A stretch of 64,000 bases of DNA from Saccharibacillus soli (GTDB lineage: Bacteria > Bacillota > Bacilli > Paenibacillales > Paenibacillaceae). Made by a program: the position numbers and the translations under genes. A model generated the notes under the pieces. It was given only the letters and a program-made list of their open reading frames with translations, did no database searches and had not been told where the DNA came from. How positions within the stretch are numbered: position 1 is the stretch's first letter; each line of letters opens with the position of its first letter. Shown here piece by piece: positions 33,935-42,667 of the stretch. The stretch is from NCBI GenBank assembly GCA_002189105.1, contig NIOB01000006.1, positions 558,001 through 622,000 on the forward strand, given 5' to 3'.

Positions 33935-35675
33935 GGCGAAGCCCCTCCTCCTGAAGCCGATGCAGAGCCGCATAGGCGCCTTCACGCCGCAGCAGTTCTT
34001 CATGGGTCCCGCGCTGAACGATTCGTCCTTCGCTGAGTACGACGATTTCGTCGGCATGTTTGACGGCGCTGATGCGGTGCGAGATGATGATCGTCGTCTT
34101 GTTTCCGCGCTCATGTACCAGATTGTCCAGGATGCCCGTCTCGGTGACGGCGTCCACGGCGCTCATGCTGTCATCGAGAATCAGCACCTGCGCCTTTTTG
34201 GTGAGGCCACGCGCAAGGCTGGTACGCTGACGCTGCCCACCCGAGAGCGTCACCCCACGTTCGCCAAGCCGAGTCTCGAAGCCTTCGGGAAAACGGGCGA
34301 TATTTTCGTAGATCATGGCTCGCTTGGCGCCATTTTCCACCTTCTCCATGGGCGCTTCCCGGTCGCTGAAGGCGATGTTGTCCCGAATGGTCGTACTGAA
34401 TAAGAACCCATCCTGGGGGACATAAGCCAAATTCTCGCGCAGGCTCTCCAGGGAAAGATCCCGAATGTCGGTATGCCCGAAAAATAGAGAGCCGCGCGGC
34501 GGTTCATAGATGCGCAGAAGCAGCTTGACGAGTGTGGTCTTGCCGCTGCCTGTCCGGCCAACAATGCCAATCGTACGCCCCGGCGGAATGGTCAGCTCAA
34601 TGTCCCGTAGTGCAGGTTCGTGGCTGCCCGGATAGGCAAAAGTAAGATGGTCGAAACGGATCTCCTTGGGTTGATCCAACGTTCGGGCATGGTCTTCGTC
34701 TTGAACATCAGGTTCTTCGTTCATGAGACGGTTGACCCGCTCCAGCGAGGCGCTGGAGCGCTGCATCATGTTGATGACGTTACCGATCTGCTGAAGTGGG
34801 CCGACGATGATGCGCATGTACAGCGTCAGAGAGACGAAGCTGCCCAGTGTGATTGTCCCATTCAGCGTCTGCGCCCCGCCAACAAGAAGGGCAAGTACCA
34901 GCGACAGTGCCCCTAGAAATGGAATGGAGGCTTGGAACAGGGAAGACAATCGCACCAGAAACAGCTGGGCACCGCGAATGTCATCGACCTTTTCCCCAAA
35001 TCGATCGCCTGCAATGTCTTCGGTGCCGAACGTTTTGGTGACGCGGATGCCGCCAAACTGCTCCTCGGCCGATTCGGTCATGCCTGCCAGCGCCTCCTGC
35101 ACATTCATCGAACGCTTGCGCACCTGAGGGCCGATGCGGACGATAATGAGCGGAATCAATACCAGCGGGCTGACACAGATCAAGATCAGTGACAATGGAA
35201 TGTTTCCAATTAGCATCATGAAGATACAGGAGACCAGCAGCACTACGGCGTTGGTGGTCTGTGTGACGCCGTTGGAGATGGACTCCCGCACGGACTGGAC
35301 ATCATTGGTGACATAACTGAGCAGCTTGCCGGTTCCTTGCTTGGAGAAAAAATGTTCACTGAGGGTGGAAAATTTGCCGAATAACTTCTGCCGCACTTCA
35401 AACTCGAAACGCCGACCCAGCCGCATGACCTGATACTGCCCCATTCCAAACAGCAGGCCATACGTCACGCCGATTCCCAGCAGAAGCAGCGCAAATTCGG
35501 TGACGGAACCATAGTTTAGCGAACCTGCCCGCAGATCGTCGGTAAAATGTCCGAGTACAAGGGGCAGCGCCGATTGTACAATGTTGGCGATGACAATCAG
35601 CAGAACCGCGAGCAGATAGCCGGGAATGTGTGCAGTCACGTAATCTTTGAGCAGTTCTTTGCCTTTCACGTTCAC
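33918..35675 (-). CDS. ABC exporter half-transporter, YheI/BmrC-like subunit
   Basis: A 585-residue product if it starts at the GTG at 35673-35675, preceded by AAAGAGAG; a TTG 14 codons upstream has no ribosome site. It has six membrane spans, then an ATPase with Walker A GRTGSGKTT, Q-loop YVPQDG, consensus signature LSGGQRQR and H-loop ISHRISA. Its Walker B is LILDDSMSAVD, with Asp replacing the catalytic glutamate. This is complementary to its partner, which has Glu but a degenerate signature, so the pair forms one active and one degenerate site. 585 residues equals the size of B. subtilis YheI as I recall it. Drug or lipid export is likely. Confidence 0.9.
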   Translation of the reverse strand: MNVKGKELLKDYVTAHIPGYLLAVLLIVIANIVQSALPLVLGHFTDDLRAGSLNYGSVTEFALLLLGIGVTYGLLFGMGQYQVMRLGRRFEFEVRQKLFGKFSTLSEHFFSKQGTGKLLSYVTNDVQSVRESISNGVTQTTNAVVLLVSCIFMMLIGNIPLSLILICVSPLVLIPLIIVRIGPQVRKRSMNVQEALAGMTESAEEQFGGIRVTKTFGTEDIAGDRFGEKVDDIRGAQLFLVRLSSLFQASIPFLGALSLVLALLVGGAQTLNGTITLGSFVSLTLYMRIIVGPLQQIGNVINMMQRSSASLERVNRLMNEEPDVQDEDHARTLDQPKEIRFDHLTFAYPGSHEPALRDIELTIPPGRTIGIVGRTGSGKTTLVKLLLRIYEPPRGSLFFGHTDIRDLSLESLRENLAYVPQDGFLFSTTIRDNIAFSDREAPMEKVENGAKRAMIYENIARFPEGFETRLGERGVTLSGGQRQRTSLARGLTKKAQVLILDDSMSAVDAVTETGILDNLVHERGNKTTIIISHRISAVKHADEIVVLSEGRIVQRGTHEELLRREGAYAALHRLQEEGLRHDELE

Positions 35676-36130
35676 TTCAACTCTCTTTCGGGCCGCTCGG
35701 CGGCCGCCGAGGCTCAAGGCGGAGCCGCGCCGTATAATCAGACCGCACGAGCTGGAATTATGATGAAGGCGTTAACACGAGGGACTCTCCCGCGCCATCT
35801 TGCGAAGACATTAGAGTCTGGGCGGATAGGGCATGAGGCAGTCCAAGGGCGCGAAAAGGCAGAGCGGACGCCCGCCTGCCTCTGGATTGCCGCATTCCCC
35901 GAACGTAGGGCGGAAGCGGTCTTCTATTTCATCATATACCTATTACCCGGAGCATGAAAAGAAAAACGGTTAAATAGCGGATGAGTGTTTGCAGCCAGAC
36001 AAGGAGGTAGAGCGGGTTTCGGATGAAGCATGAATGAAGAGAGAAAGAAAACGAAGCGGATAACAACCCGACGCGAAAAAGCCTATCCCTTCATGAAGAG
36101 GGACAGGCTCTTGTCCATTCAGGTACAGCT
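35676..36130. other. Intergenic region with one terminator
   Basis: About 455 bp between the GNAT gene and the ABC operon, both leftward. It contains the GNAT terminator and presumably the ABC promoter. An AAGGAGG at 36001 on the plus strand is not followed by a convincing gene. Confidence 0.5.
36074..36109 (-). terminator. Rho-independent terminator of the GNAT gene
   Basis: AGCCTATCCCT pairs with AGGGACAGGCT (one non-Watson-Crick pair); on the minus strand TTTTTCG follows. Confidence 0.78.
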
Positions 36131-37360
36131 TTAAATATAGTCCAGTCCATACAGATAAGGCAGAGGGATGGGTGTCAGCCAGCCCGGAATATCGTCAGGA
36201 CGCGGATACTGTGGGTCGAACAGCAGTGCAGCCCACTCCGACCGTTCGATCTGTCGCTCCGTCGGGGCCGCGAACAAGTTCCCTCTTCCATCTGTTTGCA
36301 GGGCCTCCTGCCAGGGTCTTGACCACAGCGGTTGAGCCTGATTGAGCAGCGTTTCCGGGTCAAGGATCAGTACAGTACCTGCATTGGAAGCAAAGCTCGA
36401 CGAAACACCAGCCGCGTGCAGTTGCAGCAGTGACAGCAGCTTCTCATCCTGCCAGGGAACCGGAACATGCAGTTCGTTTAACCCTTCATTCGTTGCAATG
36501 CAGCTGAGTAGATCAGCGGCGTGATGCGGAGCACCGCCATAAGCGATCACGGTCGGCGGATGACTGGACGCCGACCCTGAATCGGAAGCCTGAGGGTCGG
36601 CTTCGTCGGTTGCGCCTGTGGGCGGCTGGGGCGGCACGCCAAATACGGCGTAAGCGACCGACTTGCCTTCAATGCTGGCAAGGATGATTCGCTGCTCAAG
36701 ACCCAATACGCCGCAGTAAGCGGCTGCGGCAAGCAGGTCGCTAAGACCTGCGGCGCCCTCTTCAAAGATCGTGCTGCCGGAAGCATGAAGCTCATGCAGA
36801 CGCATCAGGTCTTTGATTCCGGCGTCGCGCATGACCAGCGTGGGCGGAGGAGCGGGCGCATATAGAGCGCTGCGAAAAGCCAGCGAATCCTGCATGGCAG
36901 CCTGGAAAGTCGAGGCCGCTTGAGGTTCGGCACCTAGCCCGCGCAGGATGACATTTGCCGTGCGGCCAAATGGCGTGCAGCCCGCTCGCAGATACAGCGA
37001 GCGATCACCGGAGACGAAGATCAGCGGCGCTTCGGCAGCTCTGGCGTGAGCGATACAGCGCTTGAGCAGCTGTCCGGCAAGGCCGGCGCCGCGCTGCTCG
37101 GGCGCTGTGCAGACCGAGCCGACCGAGAAGGCGCGAATACGTGCCTTGTTTTCGACGCGAAGCGTCGAGGGGGCAAGCCCCATGAAGGCGCCGAGGCTGC
37201 CGTCTTCCGTGAACGCGCCGTAAGAATGGGTCATACGCGGCGCAAAAAGGCGCGGAAACATATCCGACATGGACGGCTTACGATCACCGCGAAATACGGA
37301 ATCCGCCAGAGCAGCGGCTTCTTCCAGTTCGTGAGGTTGCATGAGTCGATATTCAGTCAT
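36131..37360 (-). CDS. GNAT family N-acetyltransferase (Eis-like two-domain)
   Basis: A 409-residue product from the ATG at 37358-37360, preceded by AAAGGAG; the frame stays open upstream but lacks a ribosome site. Residues 1-140 are a GNAT fold with the acetyl-CoA signature VGSVCTAPEQRGAGLAGQLLKRC and the following FVSGDRSLYLRAGCTPFGR. The second half (about 150-400) resembles a second degenerate GNAT/SCP-like part, as in Eis-type enzymes, and ends with PEDIPGWL-like text. Acetyl acceptor unknown. A promoter with a cre-like palindrome lies upstream. Confidence 0.82.
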   Translation of the reverse strand: MTEYRLMQPHELEEAAALADSVFRGDRKPSMSDMFPRLFAPRMTHSYGAFTEDGSLGAFMGLAPSTLRVENKARIRAFSVGSVCTAPEQRGAGLAGQLLKRCIAHARAAEAPLIFVSGDRSLYLRAGCTPFGRTANVILRGLGAEPQAASTFQAAMQDSLAFRSALYAPAPPPTLVMRDAGIKDLMRLHELHASGSTIFEEGAAGLSDLLAAAAYCGVLGLEQRIILASIEGKSVAYAVFGVPPQPPTGATDEADPQASDSGSASSHPPTVIAYGGAPHHAADLLSCIATNEGLNELHVPVPWQDEKLLSLLQLHAAGVSSSFASNAGTVLILDPETLLNQAQPLWSRPWQEALQTDGRGNLFAAPTERQIERSEWAALLFDPQYPRPDDIPGWLTPIPLPYLYGLDYI

Positions 37361-37408
37361 GAATGCAGCTCCTTTGCAATAGAGACAATACAAGCAGATT
37401 CTGCGGCG

Positions 37409-37438
37409 ACTATAACAGAAAGCGCTTTGATTTGTAAA
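37409..37438 (-). promoter_or_regulatory. Promoter with cre-like palindrome for the GNAT gene
   Basis: Minus strand: TTTACA, 18 nt, TATAGT with an upstream TG. The spacer contains AAAGCGCTTT (37419-37428), a perfect palindrome resembling the core of catabolite-responsive elements bound by CcpA. The promoter match is fair; the operator is a guess. Confidence 0.5.
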
Positions 37439-37526
37439 GGTGCGGCGGGAGTACAAGGCTATAAAGACATTCGTGATAAGCATTTTGGGCAAAGGTTGTG
37501 GATTTTTAGCGTACCGAAGCTTGAGC

Positions 37527-37634
37527 TTTTGCAAAAGTCGATTGGAAGTCGCTCCCGGGAAACCTTTCAATGTCGGTTGAACCGTTCCGCCATTGAAAGC
37601 TCTTTACACAGTCGCTGTGTGGATTTTTGCAAAA
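37527..37634. repeat. Two copies of the palindrome TTTTGCAAAA upstream of the aminopeptidase
   Basis: The 10-bp perfect palindrome occurs at 37527-37536 and 37625-37634, 98 bp apart. A third copy is at 38995. The second and third share a longer match, TTTTGCAAAATCTTTTA. They could be operator sites. Confidence 0.55.
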
Positions 37635-37754
37635 TCTTTTACTATGATAAAAAGAGAGATTTTTCACTTTAGATTTTCATGGTCTTTCATTTGGTTTTTC
37701 TTTGCTCTTTTATCGTCTTACTTATGTACATAAATTATCTGGGGGCCAGAGAAT

Positions 37755-38987
37755 ATGGATCGTTTTACAGAGAAACTGGAACAATACGCGGAACTCGTCG
37801 TAAAAGTAGGGGTCAACATTCAGAAGGGGCAGGTGCTTAGGCTCCAGGCTCCGATCGAAGCGGCGGAGTTCGCAAGGTTGATCGTACAGAAAGCCTATCA
37901 AGCTGGAGCGAAATATGTAGACATCGACTGGGAAGATGAAGCTTCGACGCGGCTGAGATACGAATATGCGTCGGAAGATACGTTTGATTATTATCCGGAT
38001 TTTAAGGCGGAAGCTTTGGAGAAACTCGCCGAAGAGGGCGGGGCGGTCATGCACATCAAAGTACCCGATCCTGAGCTGTACCGGGGCATTGATGCGTCTT
38101 ATGTGGCGCGTTCCAACAAAGCGGCGGCGGCAGCACGTAAAGGCTACCAGCAGTACGTTCGCAGCAACAAGCTGTCCTGGTGCCTCATCAAAGCGCCTAC
38201 TCGCGCATGGGCAGACAAAGTATTCTCCGACCTTCCGGAGCAGCAGCGCATCGACGCCATGTGGGAGACCATCTTCCAGATGAATCGCGTGGGCGAAGGA
38301 GATGCGGTCGAGAACTGGCACCGTCACATCGACACACTCAAGGACATGCAGACCCGACTCAATGATAAAAATTACAAGAGCCTGCATTACCGCGCACCCG
38401 GAACGGATCTGAAGGTCGAACTGGCGCCGAATCATCTGTGGCTGGGCGGCGGAGATACCAACCAATCCGGGGTTTATTTCGTCGCTAACATGCCGACCGA
38501 AGAAGTCTATACGATGCCCAATCGCACAGGTGTAAACGGAACCGTCACCTCGACCATGCCGCTCAACTTGAATGGTCTGCTGGTGGAGAAGCTGTCGCTG
38601 ACGTTTGAGAACGGCCGGGTCGTGGACTTCGACGCTGAATCCGGACGTGAACATCTGGAGTCGCTGCTGGATACGGATGAGGGAGCCCAATATTTGGGCG
38701 AGGTGGCGCTGGTGCCGCATAATTCGCCGATCTCGCAGTTGAACCGCATTTTTTATAATACCGGAATTGATGAGAACGCCTCCTGCCACTTTGCACTGGG
38801 AAGCTGCTACCCGGTGAATATGAAAGGCGGAACCGAGCTTACGCAGGACGAACTTCGTACGCGCGGCGGCAATACAAGCTTGACCCATGTGGACTTTATG
38901 GTCGGTTCGGATCAATTGGACATCGACGGTGAGCTTCAAGATGGCAGCGTCGAAGCGGTATTCCGTGCGGGGCAATGGACGATTTAA
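37755..38987 (+). CDS. M29 family aminopeptidase
   Basis: A 410-residue product, full length for the M29 family (AmpS / thermophilic aminopeptidase T). Typical features seen: an N-terminal GVNIQKGQVLRLQAPIEAAEFAR, a central MPTEEVYTMPNRTGVNGT block supplying a metal-ligand glutamate, and a C-terminal HFALGSCYPVNMKGG. THVDFMVGSDQLDIDG near the end supplies further metal ligands. It is a cytosolic dinuclear metalloenzyme removing N-terminal residues from peptides. It is preceded and followed by the TTTTGCAAAA repeat. No signal peptide. The next gene (DivIVA-domain) is 83 bp downstream. Confidence 0.92.
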   Translation: MDRFTEKLEQYAELVVKVGVNIQKGQVLRLQAPIEAAEFARLIVQKAYQAGAKYVDIDWEDEASTRLRYEYASEDTFDYYPDFKAEALEKLAEEGGAVMHIKVPDPELYRGIDASYVARSNKAAAAARKGYQQYVRSNKLSWCLIKAPTRAWADKVFSDLPEQQRIDAMWETIFQMNRVGEGDAVENWHRHIDTLKDMQTRLNDKNYKSLHYRAPGTDLKVELAPNHLWLGGGDTNQSGVYFVANMPTEEVYTMPNRTGVNGTVTSTMPLNLNGLLVEKLSLTFENGRVVDFDAESGREHLESLLDTDEGAQYLGEVALVPHNSPISQLNRIFYNTGIDENASCHFALGSCYPVNMKGGTELTQDELRTRGGNTSLTHVDFMVGSDQLDIDGELQDGSVEAVFRAGQWTI

Positions 38988-38994
38988 ATTTTCA

Positions 38995-39004
38995 TTTTGC
39001 AAAA
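38995..39004. repeat. Third TTTTGCAAAA palindrome
   Basis: It lies 8 bp after the aminopeptidase stop and 67 bp before the DivIVA-domain gene. It shares the 17-base match TTTTGCAAAATCTTTTA with the copy at 37625. Confidence 0.55.
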
Positions 39005-39070
39005 TCTTTTAATCAAAAATTCATCAATTGTGCGCCATAATATGGTACATTAAACGAAGGAGGGATGGGC

Positions 39071-39484
39071 ATGGAGGAGCAGTATCAGCGTCAGCTCGAG
39101 GAGCAGAAGCGACTATTCAAGCAGCTTGGCATCAAGCTCGACGCCTTGCAAATTCATGAGAAAGATTTCCCCGTCAAAATGCGCGGGTACACGAAAGAGG
39201 ACGTTGACGCGTTTCTGGATGACATCATCCTCGATTATGAGCGGTTCTATCAGGTGATCTCGGATCTCCTGGACAAATACAATGCCCTTCAGCGCCGTCA
39301 CGGCTACGATCTGGAGAAGAAAGACGCCGAGATCGCCCGTCTGGCGGAAAAAGCGAAGGTGCAGGACTATCTGGTGGATCGCCGGATCGCAGAGGAAGCC
39401 ATTCAGGACATGGAGCGTACGCTGCAAGCCGCCAAACGGCGGATGCGCCCAGGTTCCGGAGACTCGTACGGCGATCCGTACTGA
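39071..39484 (+). CDS. DivIVA-domain protein
   Basis: A 137-residue product. The ATG at 39071 is chosen since AAGGAGG lies 7 nt upstream (another ATG at 39065 abuts that site). Residues about 24-65 are the DivIVA lipid-binding domain: [20 protein letters not shown], then [19 protein letters not shown] coiled coil follows to about residue 120, then a Gly/Ser/Tyr tail. Compared with DivIVA (about 165 residues) it is shorter, and closer to GpsB in length. A basic/Gln-rich extension of about 23 residues precedes the domain. It probably marks poles or the division site. Confidence 0.85.
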   Translation: MEEQYQRQLEEQKRLFKQLGIKLDALQIHEKDFPVKMRGYTKEDVDAFLDDIILDYERFYQVISDLLDKYNALQRRHGYDLEKKDAEIARLAEKAKVQDYLVDRRIAEEAIQDMERTLQAAKRRMRPGSGDSYGDPY

Positions 39485-39565
39485 GGGCGAACCGATCCTT
39501 TTTCGATACGTCGATCCGCTTCGCAGAGACAGGCCTGCCCCCGAACCCGAGAGGAGAATCCGGAT

Positions 39566-39886
39566 ATGGAACGAATCGAAAGCTTGGAACAATATAATCA
39601 ACAGATCGGCGGCGATGGCTTGACTGTCATCAAGTTCGACACGAACTGGTGCCCGGATTGCAAGAACCTGGATCGGTTCATCGGCGGCATCATCGAAAAC
39701 AACCCGGATAAAGAATTCTTCGCCATGGACGCGGAGAAATTCCAGGAGATCGCAGAGTCGAACGAAGTGCGCGGTATTCCGAGCCTGCTGGTGTTCAAAA
39801 ACGGTGAGAAGATCGCCCATCTGCACAGCAAGTTCGCCAAGACGCCGACTCAAGTCTCCGAATATCTGGAGTCGATCGGCAAGTAA
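39566..39886 (+). CDS. Thioredoxin-like protein with a WCPDC motif
   Basis: A 106-residue cytosolic thioredoxin fold, GAGAGGAG before the ATG. The redox site is NWCPDCKNL at residues 27-35 rather than the usual WCGPC, and the cis-proline is in RGIPSLLVFKNG. The Asp in the active-site dipeptide should alter redox potential relative to TrxA. It sits behind the DivIVA-domain gene and is closed by a terminator at 39956. Probably a thiol-disulfide reductase of a secondary type rather than the main thioredoxin. Confidence 0.87.
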   Translation: MERIESLEQYNQQIGGDGLTVIKFDTNWCPDCKNLDRFIGGIIENNPDKEFFAMDAEKFQEIAESNEVRGIPSLLVFKNGEKIAHLHSKFAKTPTQVSEYLESIGK

Positions 39887-39955
39887 GCAGCGTGGAACAG
39901 AACGTTTCGGCAGCAGTCGGAGCGACGACTATTTGAAGACGACCATTTAAATCAG

Positions 39956-39985
39956 AAAGGGGCGGCCTATGGCCGCCCTTTTTTG
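39956..39985 (+). terminator. Rho-independent terminator
   Basis: GGGCGGCC pairs with GGCCGCCC around TAT, followed by TTTTTT. Confidence 0.9.
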
Positions 39986-40065
39986 CTGCACTTTGCACCA
40001 GCCATCTTGCGCCAATCTGCTGATTCCCAATCGGGGCACATGAACTAAAATTTTTTGGACAAAAA

Positions 40066-40098
40066 GGGAACCTATTCGACTGGCTGTGTGTTCTTATG
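40066..40098 (+). promoter_or_regulatory. Candidate ECF promoter, sigma pair 1
   Basis: GGGAACC, 18 nt, TTCTTATG. It aligns with the regions upstream of pairs 2 and 3 (see 42577 and 45118) at identical spacing, with the start codon about 42 nt downstream. Confidence 0.55.
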
Positions 40099-40139
40099 TT
40101 CGAGCGATCGCTAACGAGGGGCAAAGGAAGTGAAAACGA

Positions 40140-40673
40140 TTGGGAGACAAAGAGCTTTTTGAGACCTACAAAGAAGATGTATACCATTACTGCCTGTATA
40201 TGCTGCGCCGTCAGAACGATGCTGAGGACGCCTGCCAAGAGGTATTCGTCAAGGCGCTGCTGGCTGACCGAAGCGGTATCGAACATCTCAAGGCCTGGTT
40301 GATGCGAATTGCCGCTAACGAATGTCATTCGATGATGCGGCGTCGAACGAACGGAGAGATCAAGGAAAAGCGGGCCTTTTGGCTAAATAAGCCGCTTGGG
40401 GCATCACAGTCGGTGGAGCAGACTTATGAGCGAGCCGAGACATCGGGTGAGTTTGAAGAACTGCTGGAAGAACTCAAACCTAAAATTCGGGAGGCGCTCC
40501 TGCTGTACTATATGGCCGAATTGTCACTTGCCGAGACGGCGCAGGCATTGGATGCGCCGCTGGGGACGGTCAAGTCGAGGATCAGCCGAGGATTGAAGGC
40601 ATTAAAAAAGCTTGCGAAAAAGAACCCGGCGCTGTCGGAGAAAGAAGGTGATGTTCGTGCCTCTAACTACTGA
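40140..40673 (+). CDS. ECF sigma factor, pair 1
   Basis: A 177-residue group 4 sigma factor with a TTG start and GGAAGTG 7 nt upstream. Region 2: LFETYKEDVYHYCLYMLRRQ and AEDACQEVFVKALLADRS. Region 4: LKPKIREALLLYYMAELSLAE and APLGTVKSRISRGLKALKKL. It is closely related to the sigma factors at 42668 and 45181, sharing the C-terminal end (ASNY/VSNY/VSNC). Its last 17 nt are the start of the anti-sigma gene. The candidate autoregulatory promoter is at 40066. Confidence 0.92.
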   Translation: MGDKELFETYKEDVYHYCLYMLRRQNDAEDACQEVFVKALLADRSGIEHLKAWLMRIAANECHSMMRRRTNGEIKEKRAFWLNKPLGASQSVEQTYERAETSGEFEELLEELKPKIREALLLYYMAELSLAETAQALDAPLGTVKSRISRGLKALKKLAKKNPALSEKEGDVRASNY

Positions 40674-42501
40674 GAAAGAAACAGAACGCAAGCTGCGCAA
40701 CCTGAAGAGGGAAACACCGAACTATGACGCGATGTGGAGTCGAATTCGCTTGGAAGCGGACAAGCGGGAATCGGGTTGGCAGGAAAAGGTCGTGCCGATG
40801 AAAAAGGCATCTCCGAAGAAACGTTGGATGCTGCCCGTTGCCTGCGCCTCTCTGGCAGGTGTGATCGCACTGGGCGCCGCAGCGTCACAGGGCTATTTCG
40901 AGAGTGTTCAAGACGAAACAAAAGCCGCACCGCTTGGGCAGTCGGTCGGGGTGCAGACAGAGGTAGAAGGTCTGATTTTGAAGCTGAACAGCGCGGTACA
41001 GGGAACGTATCGAAAAGTCAGTCCGAGCGAAGGGGTAGAACGGATGATTCTCGATCTTTCGCTCAGCGGATTCGGCAGCGAGGATGTGCGTATGGCCGCG
41101 TTCGATCAAGCTTCGATTACCGATTTGGATACAGGCAAGAAGTTATCGATTAATATGGGCGACTTCAATACGAATGACAACGGGAGTATCGAAGATTGGG
41201 CGGCAAGCCAAAAGTTGAATACTTCGGCAGAAGTCACGGGAGATCTGAGCAAAACGGAAGGAAATCACCGCTACCGGCTGGAGCTTTCTGATCTATACAT
41301 GATAAAAAGGGTCAATGTTCCGATTACAGGCAAGGTTAAGCTGGGCGAAGAGTATACCGTGCTTCCGGACCGTGGCTTTAACATGAAAATTACGGATATT
41401 CGCTGGGATCAAAAGCAAGGATTCATGAAGATTAAATTCTTGCCGAATCAGAATGTTCCGAGGTTGGATACGCAGAATCCGGCTACATTGGGCATGGATC
41501 GCGGCAATTACGTTAGCCTGAAATTAGGCGACAGGAATCTGGAATATTCTGGTTGGTCAGAACCTGTAAATCTGAAAGCAGGAGTAGACGAAGTCGAAGG
41601 CGAGTACGATGTCAGAGGACTCACCGAAGATCAGGTCAAAGACATGACCATGACGTTTAATTACGCCGAAACGGTGCGGAAGGTTAAAGGACCGTGGACG
41701 ATCGACTTTACGCTGGATTCTTCCAAAGTGCAAATCCCGACCGAAACGGTGCCGATTGCCGACGACTCGGAATTGACCGAGCAAACCGGTTGGACGCTGG
41801 GCGATGCGCAGTTGGACGCGTATGGCGTCAAAATTCCTTTGAACCGAAATACAGCGGATGCGAAACCGGGAGACCGATTCAAAGACGGTCAGGTGTTAAA
41901 TTATACTCAAATCTCGCTTACGGACGGAAAAGTGACCGCCGTAGGTATTCAAGAGCCGATGCCGGGCATTAATCCTCTCGAACCCAATCAGAAGGTACAG
42001 GAATATTTCCAGTTCGGCACTCAAGGCATGGAAGCAAACCAAGCAGGCGATTCGAAAACGTATGACGCTTGGTCAAGCTACGACTTCCGAGGCAAGCCGT
42101 TGACGGTAACGTTCAGCGGAGCACGGGTCGCGCACGTCGATGCCGACCGCTGGGTCTCATTAGGTCAGCCAACATTGGAAGAAAAGACGATAACAGACAC
42201 GTTATTCGGAGGTGGACAGGTTCAATATACCGTTCATCGCAAAGGCAAAGATGTTATCGTGGAGACCGAAGTGCCGGAGGATACGCTCGTGTACGAAGGG
42301 ACTCGGCTTCGCGTAGACGGTCAAGACTATACATTCGATCCAAGCAAAACCGACGAAAGTGCCGTTCGTAACGGGAAAGGCTACTATAACCGGGTGGATG
42401 TCTATCATAATGTGCCGGAAGGCGAAAAAATTGAGCTTAATCTGCTCGCCTATGGCACCCTTGACGACACCCAAAAAGCTACGGTTATCATTCGTAAATA
42501 A
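40657..42501 (+). CDS. DUF4179-type membrane anti-sigma protein, pair 1
   Basis: A 614-residue product. The GTG at 40657 is chosen: AGAAGGTGA lies upstream and it aligns with the ATGs of the other two paralogues. The cytoplasmic N-terminus contains ETPNYDAMWSRIRLEADKRESGW, the motif shared by all three, probably the sigma-binding part. One span (WMLPVACASLAGVIALGAAA) is followed by a long extracytoplasmic part with a DUF4179-like domain (LILKLNSAVQG, RYRLELSDLYMIKRVNVP) and an immunoglobulin-like C-terminal half. It presumably senses an envelope signal and releases the sigma factor. Confidence 0.85.
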   Translation: MPLTTEKETERKLRNLKRETPNYDAMWSRIRLEADKRESGWQEKVVPMKKASPKKRWMLPVACASLAGVIALGAAASQGYFESVQDETKAAPLGQSVGVQTEVEGLILKLNSAVQGTYRKVSPSEGVERMILDLSLSGFGSEDVRMAAFDQASITDLDTGKKLSINMGDFNTNDNGSIEDWAASQKLNTSAEVTGDLSKTEGNHRYRLELSDLYMIKRVNVPITGKVKLGEEYTVLPDRGFNMKITDIRWDQKQGFMKIKFLPNQNVPRLDTQNPATLGMDRGNYVSLKLGDRNLEYSGWSEPVNLKAGVDEVEGEYDVRGLTEDQVKDMTMTFNYAETVRKVKGPWTIDFTLDSSKVQIPTETVPIADDSELTEQTGWTLGDAQLDAYGVKIPLNRNTADAKPGDRFKDGQVLNYTQISLTDGKVTAVGIQEPMPGINPLEPNQKVQEYFQFGTQGMEANQAGDSKTYDAWSSYDFRGKPLTVTFSGARVAHVDADRWVSLGQPTLEEKTITDTLFGGGQVQYTVHRKGKDVIVETEVPEDTLVYEGTRLRVDGQDYTFDPSKTDESAVRNGKGYYNRVDVYHNVPEGEKIELNLLAYGTLDDTQKATVIIRK

Positions 42502-42511
42502 AAATTTCATC

Positions 42512-42546
42512 AAACGTCTGGGTTACGCGACCCAGGCGTTTTTTTA
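42512..42546 (+). terminator. Rho-independent terminator
   Basis: AAACGTCTGGGT pairs with ACCCAGGCGTTT (one G-T pair), followed by TTTTTATTT. It separates pair 1 from pair 2. Confidence 0.9.
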
Positions 42547-42576
42547 TTTATGATAGATAAGCCAACCATCATAAAC

Positions 42577-42610
42577 GGGAACTTCTTCACGCTCTCGGAA
42601 GTCCTCTATA
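42577..42610 (+). promoter_or_regulatory. Candidate ECF promoter, sigma pair 2
   Basis: GGGAACT, 18 nt, TCCTCTATA. The layout is the same as before pairs 1 and 3. The start codon lies about 58 nt downstream. Confidence 0.58.
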
Positions 42611-42667
42611 AGAAGCGCGCGCTCATTCAAGGCCAGTTGAAGGAGGCAAACGGAAGTTGAGAGGGAT

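Noticed and set aside
33935-34114. N-terminal extension of the YheH-like ABC subunit
   Set aside because: It reads through the 3' end of the upstream subunit in another frame; the ATG at 33934 has an excellent ribosome site.
37361-37570. N-terminal extension of the GNAT frame (70 codons)
   Set aside because: It crosses the predicted promoter and has no ribosome site, while AAAGGAG precedes the chosen start.
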